From Novosphingobium lindaniclasticum LE124 (GTDB lineage: Bacteria; Pseudomonadota; Alphaproteobacteria; Sphingomonadales; Sphingomonadaceae): 36,314 nt of DNA. The notes beneath the pieces were generated by a model. The model saw only the letters and a list, made by a program, of their open reading frames with translations, was not told the origin of the DNA and did no database searches. Each line of letters begins with the position of its first letter. Position 1 is the first letter of the stretch. The DNA lies in contig NZ_ATHL01000036.1 in the NCBI RefSeq assembly GCF_000445125.1, positions 1-36,314 of the forward strand, written 5' to 3'. This document shows positions 7,532-15,208 of this stretch, in pieces. The position numbers and the translations under genes were made by a program.

Positions 7532-8001
7532 ACCGGGTGCTCGACCACGTTGAGCGCGGGCGAGTTCCTGAACAGCCAGCCGGAGAAAATCTTGCGCCAG
7601 CCAAGCTTCTCGGCGGCACTGCGGCGTTCCTCCACGAAGGCCTGAACGAAGGCGCCCTCCTCCTGGGGTTGCTCCCAGGGGAGCGACTTCTCGCACGTGG
7701 CGACCTTGACGACGAGATTGCCGATCCGGCGCGCCTCGCCGGGCTTCATCACCAGGTCCTGCGTCAGGTTGTTGCGCTTGTTGAGGACGCCCAGTGTGAC
7801 CACGCGGTCCTTGTTCGGCGTGCCGATCTGCTGGCCCTTGGCCGCCTGGGCGGGCCCGGCCTGCATGCCTGCGATCGCGTCAGGGACGCTGGTGTCCTGC
7901 ACTTCGGGCGCGGGCGCGCCCTTGCCGCATGCAGCCAGCAGCGGCACCAGGACAAGCACCGGCGCGAAAGCGACAACCCGGCCGAAAGAAGCCCGCATCA
8001 T
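7336..8001 (-). CDS. DUF2155 lipoprotein
   Basis: A 221-residue lipoprotein. The signal peptide ends in the lipobox LLAAC, with the lipidated Cys at residue 25. The DUF2155 domain follows: RVVTLGVLNKRNNLTQDLVM, GNLVVKVATCEKSLPWEQP, GAFVQAFVEE, GWLFRNSPALNVVEHPVYDV and a final W-V-x-x-C. Two conserved cysteines are present. The last 50 residues are low-complexity Ser/Ala/Pro. Function is unknown; the family is typical of alphaproteobacteria. ATG 8001 has GAGGAGCG upstream. Its 3' 196 bp overlaps aat on the opposite strand. It is 11 bp behind the NDUFA12 gene in the recX-led minus-strand cluster. Confidence 0.92.
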   Translation of the reverse strand: MMRASFGRVVAFAPVLVLVPLLAACGKGAPAPEVQDTSVPDAIAGMQAGPAQAAKGQQIGTPNKDRVVTLGVLNKRNNLTQDLVMKPGEARRIGNLVVKVATCEKSLPWEQPQEEGAFVQAFVEERRSAAEKLGWRKIFSGWLFRNSPALNVVEHPVYDVWVKSCAMSFPGEEALSSSGKSSGKSAAKASGSASTAPATPAPVASASPPPSPAATPEESED

Positions 8002-8012
8002 CGCAGCGCTCC

Positions 8013-8420
8013 TCAGGCTTCCGGAGACCAGGCCTCGTAGTCACCCGTGGCGGCGGCGCGCTTGCCGCCACGCTCCAGCGCGCCTTGCGGGCGATAGGCG
8101 GTGGCGGTGCCGGTGGCGTTGGGGGTATAGTCCACTTCCCAGATGCGCGCGGGAGCCAGGTGGCTTTCCGGCACGCCGTCGTAGGAATGGTGCAGCCAGC
8201 CATGCCATTCGGACGGGACGTTGCTGGCGTCGTTGGCGCCTGCGTAGATCACCCAGCGACGTTCGTATCCCTCGGTGGTCCGCACTTTGGCGGACTTCGA
8301 GCGATAGTACTTGTTGCCCTGCGCGTCGGTGCCGACATGCTCGCCGTTGCGCGAGCTCCAGAGCGAGGTGCCGATGGTGGCGCCGTCCCACCAGGTGAAG
8401 ATCTTGGACAGGATTCCCAT
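8013..8420 (-). CDS. NADH:ubiquinone oxidoreductase NDUFA12-family accessory subunit
   Basis: A 135-residue homologue of the mitochondrial complex I accessory subunit NDUFA12 (B17.2), present in alphaproteobacterial complex I. Evidence is the N-terminal FTWWDGATIGTSLWSSR, the region VGTDAQGNKYYRSK, and the hallmark RRWVIYAGANDASNVPSEWH followed by GWLHHSYD. ATG 8420 gives the typical short N terminus; the open frame extends 12 codons further. It lies between the DUF192 and DUF2155 genes, away from the main nuo operon, as is common in this lineage. Confidence 0.95.
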   Translation of the reverse strand: MGILSKIFTWWDGATIGTSLWSSRNGEHVGTDAQGNKYYRSKSAKVRTTEGYERRWVIYAGANDASNVPSEWHGWLHHSYDGVPESHLAPARIWEVDYTPNATGTATAYRPQGALERGGKRAAATGDYEAWSPEA

Positions 8421-8471
8421 GAGCCGCGCGTTAGCGCCCTTCGCCGGGGATGCCAAGGCCCTTGCCTTCTT

Positions 8472-8981
8472 TTACGGTGCTTTCCACGAGACCTTGTCCC
8501 CTGGAGCAAGGCCGAGCTGCGCTGCGCGGCCTCCATTCAGTTCGAGAACCGCGATCACGGGGCCTGACGAAGGCACCGGCGTCTCGTCGTAAGGTTGCGC
8601 CTCGGCGCCGATATTGAGGATGCGGCGATCGGGGCCGATGAAGATGATGTCGAGCGGGATCACCGTGTTGCGCATCCAGAATGCCGCCATGCGGGCTTCT
8701 TTTCGAGGAAAGATCATGCCCTCGTCGGCACCCATCGCTGTGCGGAACATCAGGCCCTTCGCCTGTTCCGCTTCGGTGCTGGCCACTTCCACGGCAAACT
8801 TGTGCACCTTTCCTTGCGATTCGACGGCAAGCGCGACAATCGGGAGGCCCGAGACCGGATGAACCCGCGTCGAGGGAGTCTGCGACGAAGCCGCCTCGGC
8901 TCCGCCGCGCGAGCAACCGATCAGGGCGACGGTGGAGAGCAGCAGCAGCGCCGCGATCGGAGCCAGGGCGGGATAACGCAT
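8472..8981 (-). CDS. DUF192 lipoprotein
   Basis: A 169-residue DUF192 protein. After an N-terminal signal with lipobox VALIGC comes the domain: FAVEVASTEAEQAKGLMFRT, the conserved GMIFP, MAAFWMRNTVIPLDIIFIGP and VLELNGGRAAQLGLAPGDKV. Function is unknown; members are small beta-rich proteins, often secreted. The start at 8981 is preceded by CGGAG, and the open frame before it belongs to the recX region. It begins one base after the recX stop codon, so the two are co-transcribed. Confidence 0.93.
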   Translation of the reverse strand: MRYPALAPIAALLLLSTVALIGCSRGGAEAASSQTPSTRVHPVSGLPIVALAVESQGKVHKFAVEVASTEAEQAKGLMFRTAMGADEGMIFPRKEARMAAFWMRNTVIPLDIIFIGPDRRILNIGAEAQPYDETPVPSSGPVIAVLELNGGRAAQLGLAPGDKVSWKAP

Positions 8982-8982
8982 T

Positions 8983-9540
8983 CTAAAGATCTCCGCTCGC
9001 TGCTTCCACCCACTGTTCCGCAGCTTCGACGTCCGCGGCTTCCACGATCCCGCGCGCAATGTCGAGACGGTGCCCGGCTCGCAGCATGGCGGCTATGTGC
9101 TTTTCGCGCGTCGGGCGGTCGGCGTCCTCCCTGGCGAACGGCCCCAAACGCCTGCGCCGCGCCAGGATCAGGGCCGCGCGGCGTTCGGCCGCCTCGTCCG
9201 GGCGCACTTCCTCGCGCAAGTCTTCGTTCAACCCCGCATGCCCCAGGGCCTCGCCCACCCGGCGGGCGCCGTAGCCCCGCCGCAGCAGGCTGCCGGCCTT
9301 CATCCGTGCCCAGCCTGCATCGTCGACGTAGCCGAGCTCGACATAGCGCCCGATCAGCCGGTCGAGATCCGGCCTGGAACCGGCGTCCTCGTCTTCGCCC
9401 CATCCCCGTTCACGCAGCTTGCGTTGCAGATAATCGCGCAGCTTGCCTTGCGTCGTGGCGAAACGCGCGACATAGGCCAGCGCCAATTCTTCCAGGCGGG
9501 CTTCGGTAAGGGGTTGCAGATTGCGACGCTTGACGGACAT
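8983..9540 (-). CDS. recX: Regulatory protein RecX
   Basis: A 185-residue RecX, which binds RecA filaments and modulates recombination activity. It has the tandem helical repeats of the family: ALAYVARFATTQGKLRDYLQ-RKLRERG, then IGRYVELGYVDDAGWARM, then SLLRRGYGARRVGEALGHAG. Its C-terminal half repeats the pattern in more diverged form. The start ATG at 9540 has AGGG five bases upstream. recA is not in the window, as is usual when recX is not linked to it. It heads the minus-strand cluster with DUF192, NDUFA12 and DUF2155. Confidence 0.88.
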   Translation of the reverse strand: MSVKRRNLQPLTEARLEELALAYVARFATTQGKLRDYLQRKLRERGWGEDEDAGSRPDLDRLIGRYVELGYVDDAGWARMKAGSLLRRGYGARRVGEALGHAGLNEDLREEVRPDEAAERRAALILARRRRLGPFAREDADRPTREKHIAAMLRAGHRLDIARGIVEAADVEAAEQWVEAASGDL

Positions 9541-9613
9541 CTTGCCCTATTCGTGCCACACTCGGCTCGGATTGGGGAGAGCGCACGGAACCACGTTTTG
9601 CGGATTTGCTGCC

Positions 9614-9633
9614 TTCGGTTCAGGAAAACCGAA
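9614..9633. repeat. Inverted repeat in the recX / FAAL divergent region
   Basis: TTCGGTT (9614-9620) and AACCGAA (9627-9633) form perfect 7-bp arms around CAGGAA. A TATAAC hexamer (9666-9671) that could be the -10 of the downstream gene lies about 32 bp further. The repeat may be an operator, but no -35 is convincing. Confidence 0.4.
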
Positions 9634-9690
9634 TGTCAGCACGGGGTTTCGGTGAGAATAAACGGTATAACAACAACGGGTTAGAACGAA

Positions 9691-11451
9691 ATGAACGACA
9701 CCATCAACGTGGTGCCGCGAGCGATCGAAGCACTTGTCGCCACGCCTAACGACGACGCGCTTGCCCGCCGCTTTGCCGATTTCGACACCTTCTGCGATGC
9801 GCTCGACTATGCGGCGCAGGGCCAGCGCGGCTTCAATTTCCACGATCCGCGCGGCACGCTGAAGCAGGTCTATCCGTTCCGCCAGCTGCGCGCGGATTCG
9901 CTCAAGGTCGCCCACGCGCTGATCGCGCGCGGCGTGAAGCCGAACGACCGTGTCGCCCTGATCGCCGAGACCGGCGCGGACTTCGCGGCGCTGTTCTGCG
10001 GCGTCGTCTATGCAGGCGCCTGGCCCGTGCCGCTGCCCCTGCCCACCAGCTTCGGCGGCAAGGACAACTATATCGAGCAGCTCGCCGTCCAGCTGTCCAG
10101 CTCGGACCCGATGCTGCTGGTCGGCCCGGACGAGATCGCCGAGATGACGGTCCAGGCTGCGGCGCGTCAGGGCTGTGGCCACGCCACCTGGGCCGACTTC
10201 GCGGCCAAAGACGCCCCGGAAGTCGCGCTGCCCAAGGCCGGCCCGGACGATATCTGCTACCTGCAGTATTCCAGCGGCTCGACCCGCTTCCCGCACGGCG
10301 TCGCCGTGACGCACCGCTCGCTGATGTCGAACCTCGCCGCACACAGCCACGGCATGCAGCTGATCGACAGCGATCGCTGCATCTCGTGGCTGCCCTGGTA
10401 TCATGACATGGGCCTGGTCGGCTGCTTCCTGTCGCTGATCGCCAACCAGGTCTCGGGCGACTACCTCAAGACCGAGGACTTCGCCCGCCGCCCGCTGGCC
10501 TGGCTCGACATGATCACCCGCAATGAAGGCACGTCGATCTCGTACTCGCCGACCTTCGGCTACGACATCTGCGCGCGCCGCATCTCCAGCCAGAGCCCGG
10601 TTTCCGACCGCTTCGACCTGTCGCGCTGGCGCCTGGCCGGCAACGGCGCCGACATGATCCGTCCGGACGTGATGCAGAGCTTCGTCAACGCCTTCGCCGA
10701 TGCGGGCTTCAAGGCCACGGCGTTTCTGCCCAGCTACGGCCTTGCCGAAGCGACGCTCGCGGTCACCATCATGCCGCCGGGCGAAGGCATCCGCGTCGAA
10801 CTGGTCGAGGAAGAGCGCCTTTCGGGCAGCCCGCGCGATCTCTCCCGCCCGGCCCGCTACCGCGCCATCGTCAACTGCGGCAAGCCGGTGCGCGACATGG
10901 AAGTGGTGATCCGCGGCGAGAACGGCGCAAGCCTTTCCGACCACAAGATCGGCAAAGTCTGGTGCCGCGGCACCAGCGTCATGCACTCCTACTTCCGCGA
11001 CCCCGAAGCGACCGAAGCCTGCCTCGTCGACGGTTGGCTGGACACAGGCGACATGGGCTACATGGCCGATGGCTACCTGTTCATCGTCGGCCGCGCGAAG
11101 GACATGATCATCATCAACGGCAAGAACCACTGGCCCCAGGATATCGAATGGGCGGTGGAGCAGTTGCCGGGCTTCAACCATGGCGACATCGCCGCTTTCT
11201 CCGTGGAAACGGACAATGGCGAGGAAGCCCCCGCCGTGCTCGTCCACTGCCGCGTCTCCGATCCGGTCAAGCGTCTCGAACTGCGCGACCTCATCCGCGA
11301 CAAGGTGCGCTCGATCACCGGCATGAACTGCGTGGTCGAACTGGTGCCGCCCAAGAGCCTGCCACGCACCAGTTCGGGCAAGCTCAGCCGCGCCAAGGCG
11401 AAGAAGCTCTACCTTTCGGGCGAGATCGAGCCGTTCAAGCTCGCGGCCTGA
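9691..11451 (+). CDS. Fatty acyl-AMP ligase (FadD32/FAAL-type adenylate-forming enzyme)
   Basis: A 586-residue adenylate-forming enzyme that activates a fatty acid as acyl-AMP, normally for transfer to an acyl-carrier protein. FAAL features are PVPLPLPTSFGGKDNYIEQL after the first subdomain and the P-loop LQYSSGSTRFPHGVAVTH (about 191-208). Further on are WLPWYHDMGLVGCFL, the long SISYSPTFGYDICARR region, SYGLAEATLAV, GWLDTGDMGYM (A7), GRAKDMIIINGKNHWPQDIE (A8) and LPRTSSGKLSRAKAKK with the A10 lysine. The P-loop has R-F-P-H-G where the consensus has G-x-P-K-G. No PKS or acyl carrier gene is adjacent. In this lineage such ligases may serve lipid or sphingolipid synthesis, which is inference. 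The ribosome-binding site is weak. Confidence 0.92.
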   Translation: MNDTINVVPRAIEALVATPNDDALARRFADFDTFCDALDYAAQGQRGFNFHDPRGTLKQVYPFRQLRADSLKVAHALIARGVKPNDRVALIAETGADFAALFCGVVYAGAWPVPLPLPTSFGGKDNYIEQLAVQLSSSDPMLLVGPDEIAEMTVQAAARQGCGHATWADFAAKDAPEVALPKAGPDDICYLQYSSGSTRFPHGVAVTHRSLMSNLAAHSHGMQLIDSDRCISWLPWYHDMGLVGCFLSLIANQVSGDYLKTEDFARRPLAWLDMITRNEGTSISYSPTFGYDICARRISSQSPVSDRFDLSRWRLAGNGADMIRPDVMQSFVNAFADAGFKATAFLPSYGLAEATLAVTIMPPGEGIRVELVEEERLSGSPRDLSRPARYRAIVNCGKPVRDMEVVIRGENGASLSDHKIGKVWCRGTSVMHSYFRDPEATEACLVDGWLDTGDMGYMADGYLFIVGRAKDMIIINGKNHWPQDIEWAVEQLPGFNHGDIAAFSVETDNGEEAPAVLVHCRVSDPVKRLELRDLIRDKVRSITGMNCVVELVPPKSLPRTSSGKLSRAKAKKLYLSGEIEPFKLAA

Positions 11452-11472
11452 CGAAGGCTTGAAAGACCATTC

Positions 11473-11506
11473 AGGGGCTGGAAAGCGCGATCGCTCTCCG
11501 GCCCCT
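11473..11506. terminator. Shared terminator between convergent genes
   Basis: AGGGGCTGG (11473-11481) pairs with CCGGCCCCT (11498-11506) with one G-T pair, and an inner GCG/CGC stem extends it. It lies between the plus-strand ligase and the minus-strand DUF421 gene and could serve both. Confidence 0.75.
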
Positions 11507-11513
11507 GTTCGTT

Positions 11514-11996
11514 TCAGTCCGTCTGCACATCGTCTTGCCGGGGGTCCACATCGCCTTCGTCCACGCGGATGAAGCTGATCTTGCCTTCCGGTTCGAGGAT
11601 CGCCCAGGCCACCTGGTCCAGCCGGGCGATGCCCGCCAGCCGCATCTCGATGGCCAGTTCGTCGCGATCGATACGCTCGATATCGAGGTTCCGCTTCAGC
11701 ACCTTGCCGCTGCGCACCAGCACCACGGGAGAGCTTTCCAGCAGACGCCGCGCGCGCGCCGAGTGATGCCCCAGAAGGCCGAGCAGCAGGCTCCATCCCA
11801 GGAAGGTCACGATCGCCAGCGTCGCGCCGGTCAGGGAGAAATCCTGGTGCGTCACGCCCTGTTGGATCAGGTCGCCCATGACGATCAGCGAAACCAGCTC
11901 GAAGGGCGCCATCTGCCCCAGTTCGCGTTTGCCCATGAGCCGCAGCAGAACGTACATGATCGCGAACATGATCGAGGCGCGCAGGACGATTTCCAT
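11514..11996 (-). CDS. DUF421 (YetF-like) membrane protein
   Basis: A 160-residue DUF421 protein with three N-terminal hydrophobic helices (IVLRASIMFAIMYVLLRLMG, FELVSLIVMGDLIQQ, ATLAIVTFLGWSLLLGLLG). A cytoplasmic domain follows with the family sequence SPVVLVRSGKVLKRNLDIER, then ELAIEMRLAGI and AILEPEGKISFI. The conserved KRELGQMAPFELVSLIVMGD links helices 1 and 2. Function is unknown; YetF-type proteins are linked to envelope or spore stress in Bacillus. ATG 11996 overlaps the stop codon of the upstream gene (TGATG), implying translational coupling. Confidence 0.92.
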   Translation of the reverse strand: MEIVLRASIMFAIMYVLLRLMGKRELGQMAPFELVSLIVMGDLIQQGVTHQDFSLTGATLAIVTFLGWSLLLGLLGHHSARARRLLESSPVVLVRSGKVLKRNLDIERIDRDELAIEMRLAGIARLDQVAWAILEPEGKISFIRVDEGDVDPRQDDVQTD

Positions 11997-12535
11997 CAGG
12001 GCAGGACCGTCAGCGAGAGGGGAACGACCGCCAGTTCGCTTTCGCCGTCGGCAATGCGCATGTTGCCTTTGAGCGACCGAAAGGCGCGGGGCTGGATCTG
12101 CCCGTCGAACTTGAGCGTAAAGAACTCGCCCGCCTTCACTTCGCCGAAGTGGTATGCGTAAGCCCCGTCGAGCGAGGTCGCGCTTTCCGCATCCGGCACC
12201 AGGGTATCGATGCTCATCGCTCGCCATAGCGAATCGTCGATATCGACAACGAGATCCTTGACCGGCTGACGCGGCGTGATCCGCACCTGGGTCTCGAACC
12301 AGTTGCCGCTGCGCAGGACGGCAGCATAGCGCAGTTCCACCGCTGCCCTCGAGGTTTCGATCCGCCGGGTGTCATCCGGTCCGCCGCCCAGCCAGCCGGT
12401 AAATGCGGCCGCGATCATGCCGCCGATCAGCAGGATCGCCAAAGGCGTACGCCAAGGCGCGAAGCGGCCGACACGGCCATGGCGCACTTCGATCCCAAAC
12501 GGCGGATCGTCGGATTGGGGAGCGGGCTTGGACAT
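11996..12535 (-). CDS. Membrane-anchored protein of unknown function
   Basis: A 179-residue protein with a short cytoplasmic N terminus, one transmembrane anchor (PLAILLIGGMIAAAFTGWLG, about residues 30-50) and a beta-rich extracytoplasmic domain of about 125 residues. No family is recognised with certainty. The stretch VELRYAAVLRSGNWFETQVR followed by ITPRQPVKDLVVDIDDSLW suggests an immunoglobulin-like beta domain. Its stop overlaps the start of the DUF421 gene, so the two products are made together and may act as a pair. Confidence 0.8.
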   Translation of the reverse strand: MSKPAPQSDDPPFGIEVRHGRVGRFAPWRTPLAILLIGGMIAAAFTGWLGGGPDDTRRIETSRAAVELRYAAVLRSGNWFETQVRITPRQPVKDLVVDIDDSLWRAMSIDTLVPDAESATSLDGAYAYHFGEVKAGEFFTLKFDGQIQPRAFRSLKGNMRIADGESELAVVPLSLTVLP

Positions 12536-12556
12536 CTGCAGGCTAAGAACCTGCAG
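12536..12556. repeat. Small hairpin upstream of the membrane-anchored protein
   Basis: CTGCAGG (12536-12542) and CCTGCAG (12550-12556) are perfect inverted arms around a 7-base loop, directly upstream of the start codon at 12535. It could hinder or tune translation of that gene, or partly end the manC-manA-DUF2721 transcript. Confidence 0.45.
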
Positions 12557-12603
12557 GGGCCGCTCGTGTTCCCTTTCGCAGCGTCAGGAGAGCGCCTTGC
12601 CGG

Positions 12604-13065
12604 TCAGATCTGGCGATGAAGTTCCAGATAGTCGCGCGGAATGCTGAGCGCTTCCTTGGCGACCTGGGTTTCGCGCAGGAACAGCAGCAAGGCCACCAGC
12701 AGCAGCACGATGGAGGCCAGGAATATGATCGCCGCCGCGCCGTGCATGTCCAGCCCGGCAAGTCCCTGGAGGAACAGCACGGCCACGGTCGTGCCGATGC
12801 AGAGGCCCGACAGCACCATGAAGCGGATGGCATTGGTGATGATCGAGATCCGCTTGTCGACCAGCCTTATCTCCAGCACGACCATGTCGTGATCGGCGCC
12901 ATCCGTCTCATTGTGCCGTTCCTGGAGATAGCGGGCACGATCCACCACCCGGCCAAGCCGCGAAGACAGAATATTGAGGATATTGCCGATGGCCACCAGC
13001 ACGAAGACCGGCGTGAGGGCCAATTGGATGGTCTGGACGATCATGACGTTGTCTATTGCAAACAC
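12604..13065 (-). CDS. DUF2721 membrane protein
   Basis: A 153-residue protein with three hydrophobic segments: TIQLALTPVFVLVAIGNILN, ITNAIRFMVLSGLCIGTTVA and AAIIFLASIVLLLVALLLFL. Between the first two is the family motif LSSRLGRVVDRARYLQ. This is the DUF2721 pattern; function is unknown. The GTG at 13065 gives the full first helix; the ATG at 13044 is an alternative. It starts 3 bp after the manA stop codon, so it is probably read from the manC-manA transcript. Confidence 0.85.
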   Translation of the reverse strand: MFAIDNVMIVQTIQLALTPVFVLVAIGNILNILSSRLGRVVDRARYLQERHNETDGADHDMVVLEIRLVDKRISIITNAIRFMVLSGLCIGTTVAVLFLQGLAGLDMHGAAAIIFLASIVLLLVALLLFLRETQVAKEALSIPRDYLELHRQI

Positions 13066-13068
13066 GTC

Positions 13069-13884
13069 CTAGCCTGCACAGGGCCGGGCGAGAAGGCAAA
13101 CACCGTTTTCCGCAAATTCCACTTGGCCAAGCCCTTGAACCAGTCCGCAGCCACCCGGCGCGATCGTTTCGCCCGCCACCGTGACCGCACCTTCGCGCGG
13201 GATGACCAGCAGGCCGGCAGGATAGCGGGCTGCAATGTCCGGCGCCGGCTGGCCGTGAACCTGGTCCAGCAGGAACAGCGGACCATCCACCAGCAGGGCA
13301 TTTCCTTCCGCCGGAACGCGCTTGTGCCAGCGGGCAAGATCGTAGACTTCGCCTTTCGCCACGGCCATCCCTTCTTCCAGGTGGAGTTCGCGCGGGCGGC
13401 CGTAGTCGTAGAGGCGGTAGGTGATGTCGCTGTTCTGCTGAACCTCGATCAGGCTCACGCCTTCACCAATGGCGTGGACCGTGTTGGCAGGGATGTAGAA
13501 GAAGTCCCCCGGCGCAACTTCGTGCCAGGTCATCAGGCTTTCGATCGAGCCGTCGCGCGCGGCTTCCCGCATCGCTTCCTCGCCGATCGGCGCATCGAAG
13601 CCGATGCCCAGCTTCGCACCGGGTTCGGCCGCGAGGATCAGCCAGCACTCTTCCTTGCCCTGCCGCCCGATCCCCTTCGCAAGCGTCTGCGCATCGCTGG
13701 GATGGACCTGGACGGAGAGTTTCTCGCTGGTAAAGATATATTTCACCAGAAGCTGAGGCAGTGCAGCGGGCGGCTCGAACCAGATTTCGCCGATACGCTG
13801 GCCCTCCGGCGCCTTGAACGGAGCAGGCAGCACATCCTTGCCCCAGGGCTTTTCGACCTGGCGGATGGAGAGCGTAGCAGTCAT
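13069..13884 (-). CDS. manA: Mannose-6-phosphate isomerase, class I (short form)
   Basis: A 271-residue class I phosphomannose isomerase interconverting fructose 6-phosphate and mannose 6-phosphate. Zinc-site sequences are visible: LSVQVHPSD, with the catalytic region QVHP, KEECWLILAAEPGAKLGIGF, FFYIPANTVHAIGEGVSLIE and the substrate-side Arg in NSDITYRLYDYGR. It is shorter than the 390-residue enteric enzyme and lacks its extra helical insert, like Bacillus-type ManA. AGTAAGGAGCG precedes ATG 13884. It follows manC after 10 bp; together they supply mannose 1-phosphate-derived GDP-mannose, with a phosphomannomutase encoded elsewhere. Confidence 0.95.
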   Translation of the reverse strand: MTATLSIRQVEKPWGKDVLPAPFKAPEGQRIGEIWFEPPAALPQLLVKYIFTSEKLSVQVHPSDAQTLAKGIGRQGKEECWLILAAEPGAKLGIGFDAPIGEEAMREAARDGSIESLMTWHEVAPGDFFYIPANTVHAIGEGVSLIEVQQNSDITYRLYDYGRPRELHLEEGMAVAKGEVYDLARWHKRVPAEGNALLVDGPLFLLDQVHGQPAPDIAARYPAGLLVIPREGAVTVAGETIAPGGCGLVQGLGQVEFAENGVCLLARPCAG

Positions 13885-13894
13885 CGAACGCTCC

Positions 13895-15037
13895 TTACTG
13901 GTTGACCGCCCCGGAGAGCTTCCCGACCTTCTGCACACCGTCCACCGTCGTGACCAGCACGTCGTCTCCGTCGATGACGACGATCACGTTCTCCAGCCCG
14001 ATGACCGAGACGCGCGGACCGTCGCTGTCGACCAGGACGTTCCGGCAATCCACCATCTCCACGTGCCCGCTGCCGCGCACGGAGTTCCCCTGCTCGTCAC
14101 GTGACAGAGCTTCGTGCAGCGCCTGCCAGTTGCCGATGTCCGACCATTCCATGTCCGCCGGCACCAGCGCGGCCCGGCGAGTATTTTCCATCACCGCATA
14201 GTCCACCGAATCGCTTTCGACTTCGGCGAACGTCGCGGGGTCGGGGTGGAAACGGTGGCCGTCCTCGGCCCCCTTCTCCACCGATTCGCGCACTTTGGCA
14301 GCGATCTGCGGACGGTGCGCGGCCAGTTCGGCCATGAAGTCTCCGACGCGAAAAGCGAAGATGCCTCCATTCCAGGCGTAGTTTCCGTCCGCCAGGAACG
14401 ATTTGGCACGTTCGAGGTCCGGCTTTTCCACGAATTGCGCGGTGCGGAAGGCCTTGTCATGCCCTTCGATGGCTTCGCCGCGCTTGAGATAGCCGAAACC
14501 GGTTTCCGGCGCCGTGGCCTCGATGCCGAAAGATACGAGCCATCCTTCACGGGCCAATTCGGCAGCCCTGCAAGCGGCCTCCGCGAAGACGTCGGGGCGG
14601 CCGATATGGTGGTCGCTCGGGCAGACCAGCATCACGGCGTCTTCAGGCAGGCGGCAGGCGGCGAGCGCAATGGCGGCGGCCGTGTTGCGCGCCGCCGGCT
14701 CGACGATGACGGAGGCGCCCTCCACGCCGCTAAGCTGCGCCTCGACATGTTCGAGATGCTTGCTGCCCGTCACCACCACCGGCGCCGCGAAACCGCCGGA
14801 AACCGGGCAGCGCGCCACCGTCGCTTCGAACAGCGTGGAATCGCCCACGAGCGGCAGGAAGGGCTTGGGCATGGCGGCGCGGCTGCGCGGCCAGAGCCGA
14901 GTGCCGCTGCCGCCGCAGAGGATGACGGGTACGATTTCGGGCATGATGCTCGCAGTGTGAAGGGAAAGGGAATTTTCCGGCGCGCTATTAGCCGCGCCTT
15001 CCACCAATGCAACAGGATCGATCCAGTCAGACTTCAT
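13895..15037 (-). CDS. manC: Mannose-1-phosphate guanylyltransferase
   Basis: This enzyme makes GDP-mannose from mannose 1-phosphate and GTP. The nucleotidyltransferase signature is PVILCGGSGTRLWPRSRAAM with PKPFLPLVGD. The remaining core motifs are EPAARNTAAAIALAA, LVCPSDHHI, FGIEATAPETGFGYL, QFVEKPD, NYAWNGGIFAFR, SVDYAVMENT and the DIGNWQAL turn. It lacks the C-terminal isomerase domain of bifunctional ManC, which fits the adjacent separate manA. ATG 15037 has a strong GCAGGAG site 7 bases upstream and gives 380 residues with a 31-residue leader before the core. ATG 14944, at the usual family start, has no site. Confidence 0.95.
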   Translation of the reverse strand: MKSDWIDPVALVEGAANSAPENSLSLHTASIMPEIVPVILCGGSGTRLWPRSRAAMPKPFLPLVGDSTLFEATVARCPVSGGFAAPVVVTGSKHLEHVEAQLSGVEGASVIVEPAARNTAAAIALAACRLPEDAVMLVCPSDHHIGRPDVFAEAACRAAELAREGWLVSFGIEATAPETGFGYLKRGEAIEGHDKAFRTAQFVEKPDLERAKSFLADGNYAWNGGIFAFRVGDFMAELAAHRPQIAAKVRESVEKGAEDGHRFHPDPATFAEVESDSVDYAVMENTRRAALVPADMEWSDIGNWQALHEALSRDEQGNSVRGSGHVEMVDCRNVLVDSDGPRVSVIGLENVIVVIDGDDVLVTTVDGVQKVGKLSGAVNQ

Positions 15038-15208
15038 CACTCACTCCTGCACGGGGCTTTCCAGCCATGCCGCAACCACGTCTGGGAACCGGGCCGGACG
15101 GCCTCGGCCATTATTGCGACGTTAGCGCGAACCCTGGCGCTCGTCTTGGCACAACGAGACCAACTGAACCAACACTGCGCCGCACGGAAAGATCCCCGAC
15201 TCTTCGAA

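Noticed and set aside
9547..11796. 749-codon open frame on the minus strand across the fatty acyl-AMP ligase
   Set aside because: It is the antisense of a gene with clear adenylation motifs. High GC at third positions keeps the opposite frame open; the product has no recognisable domain.
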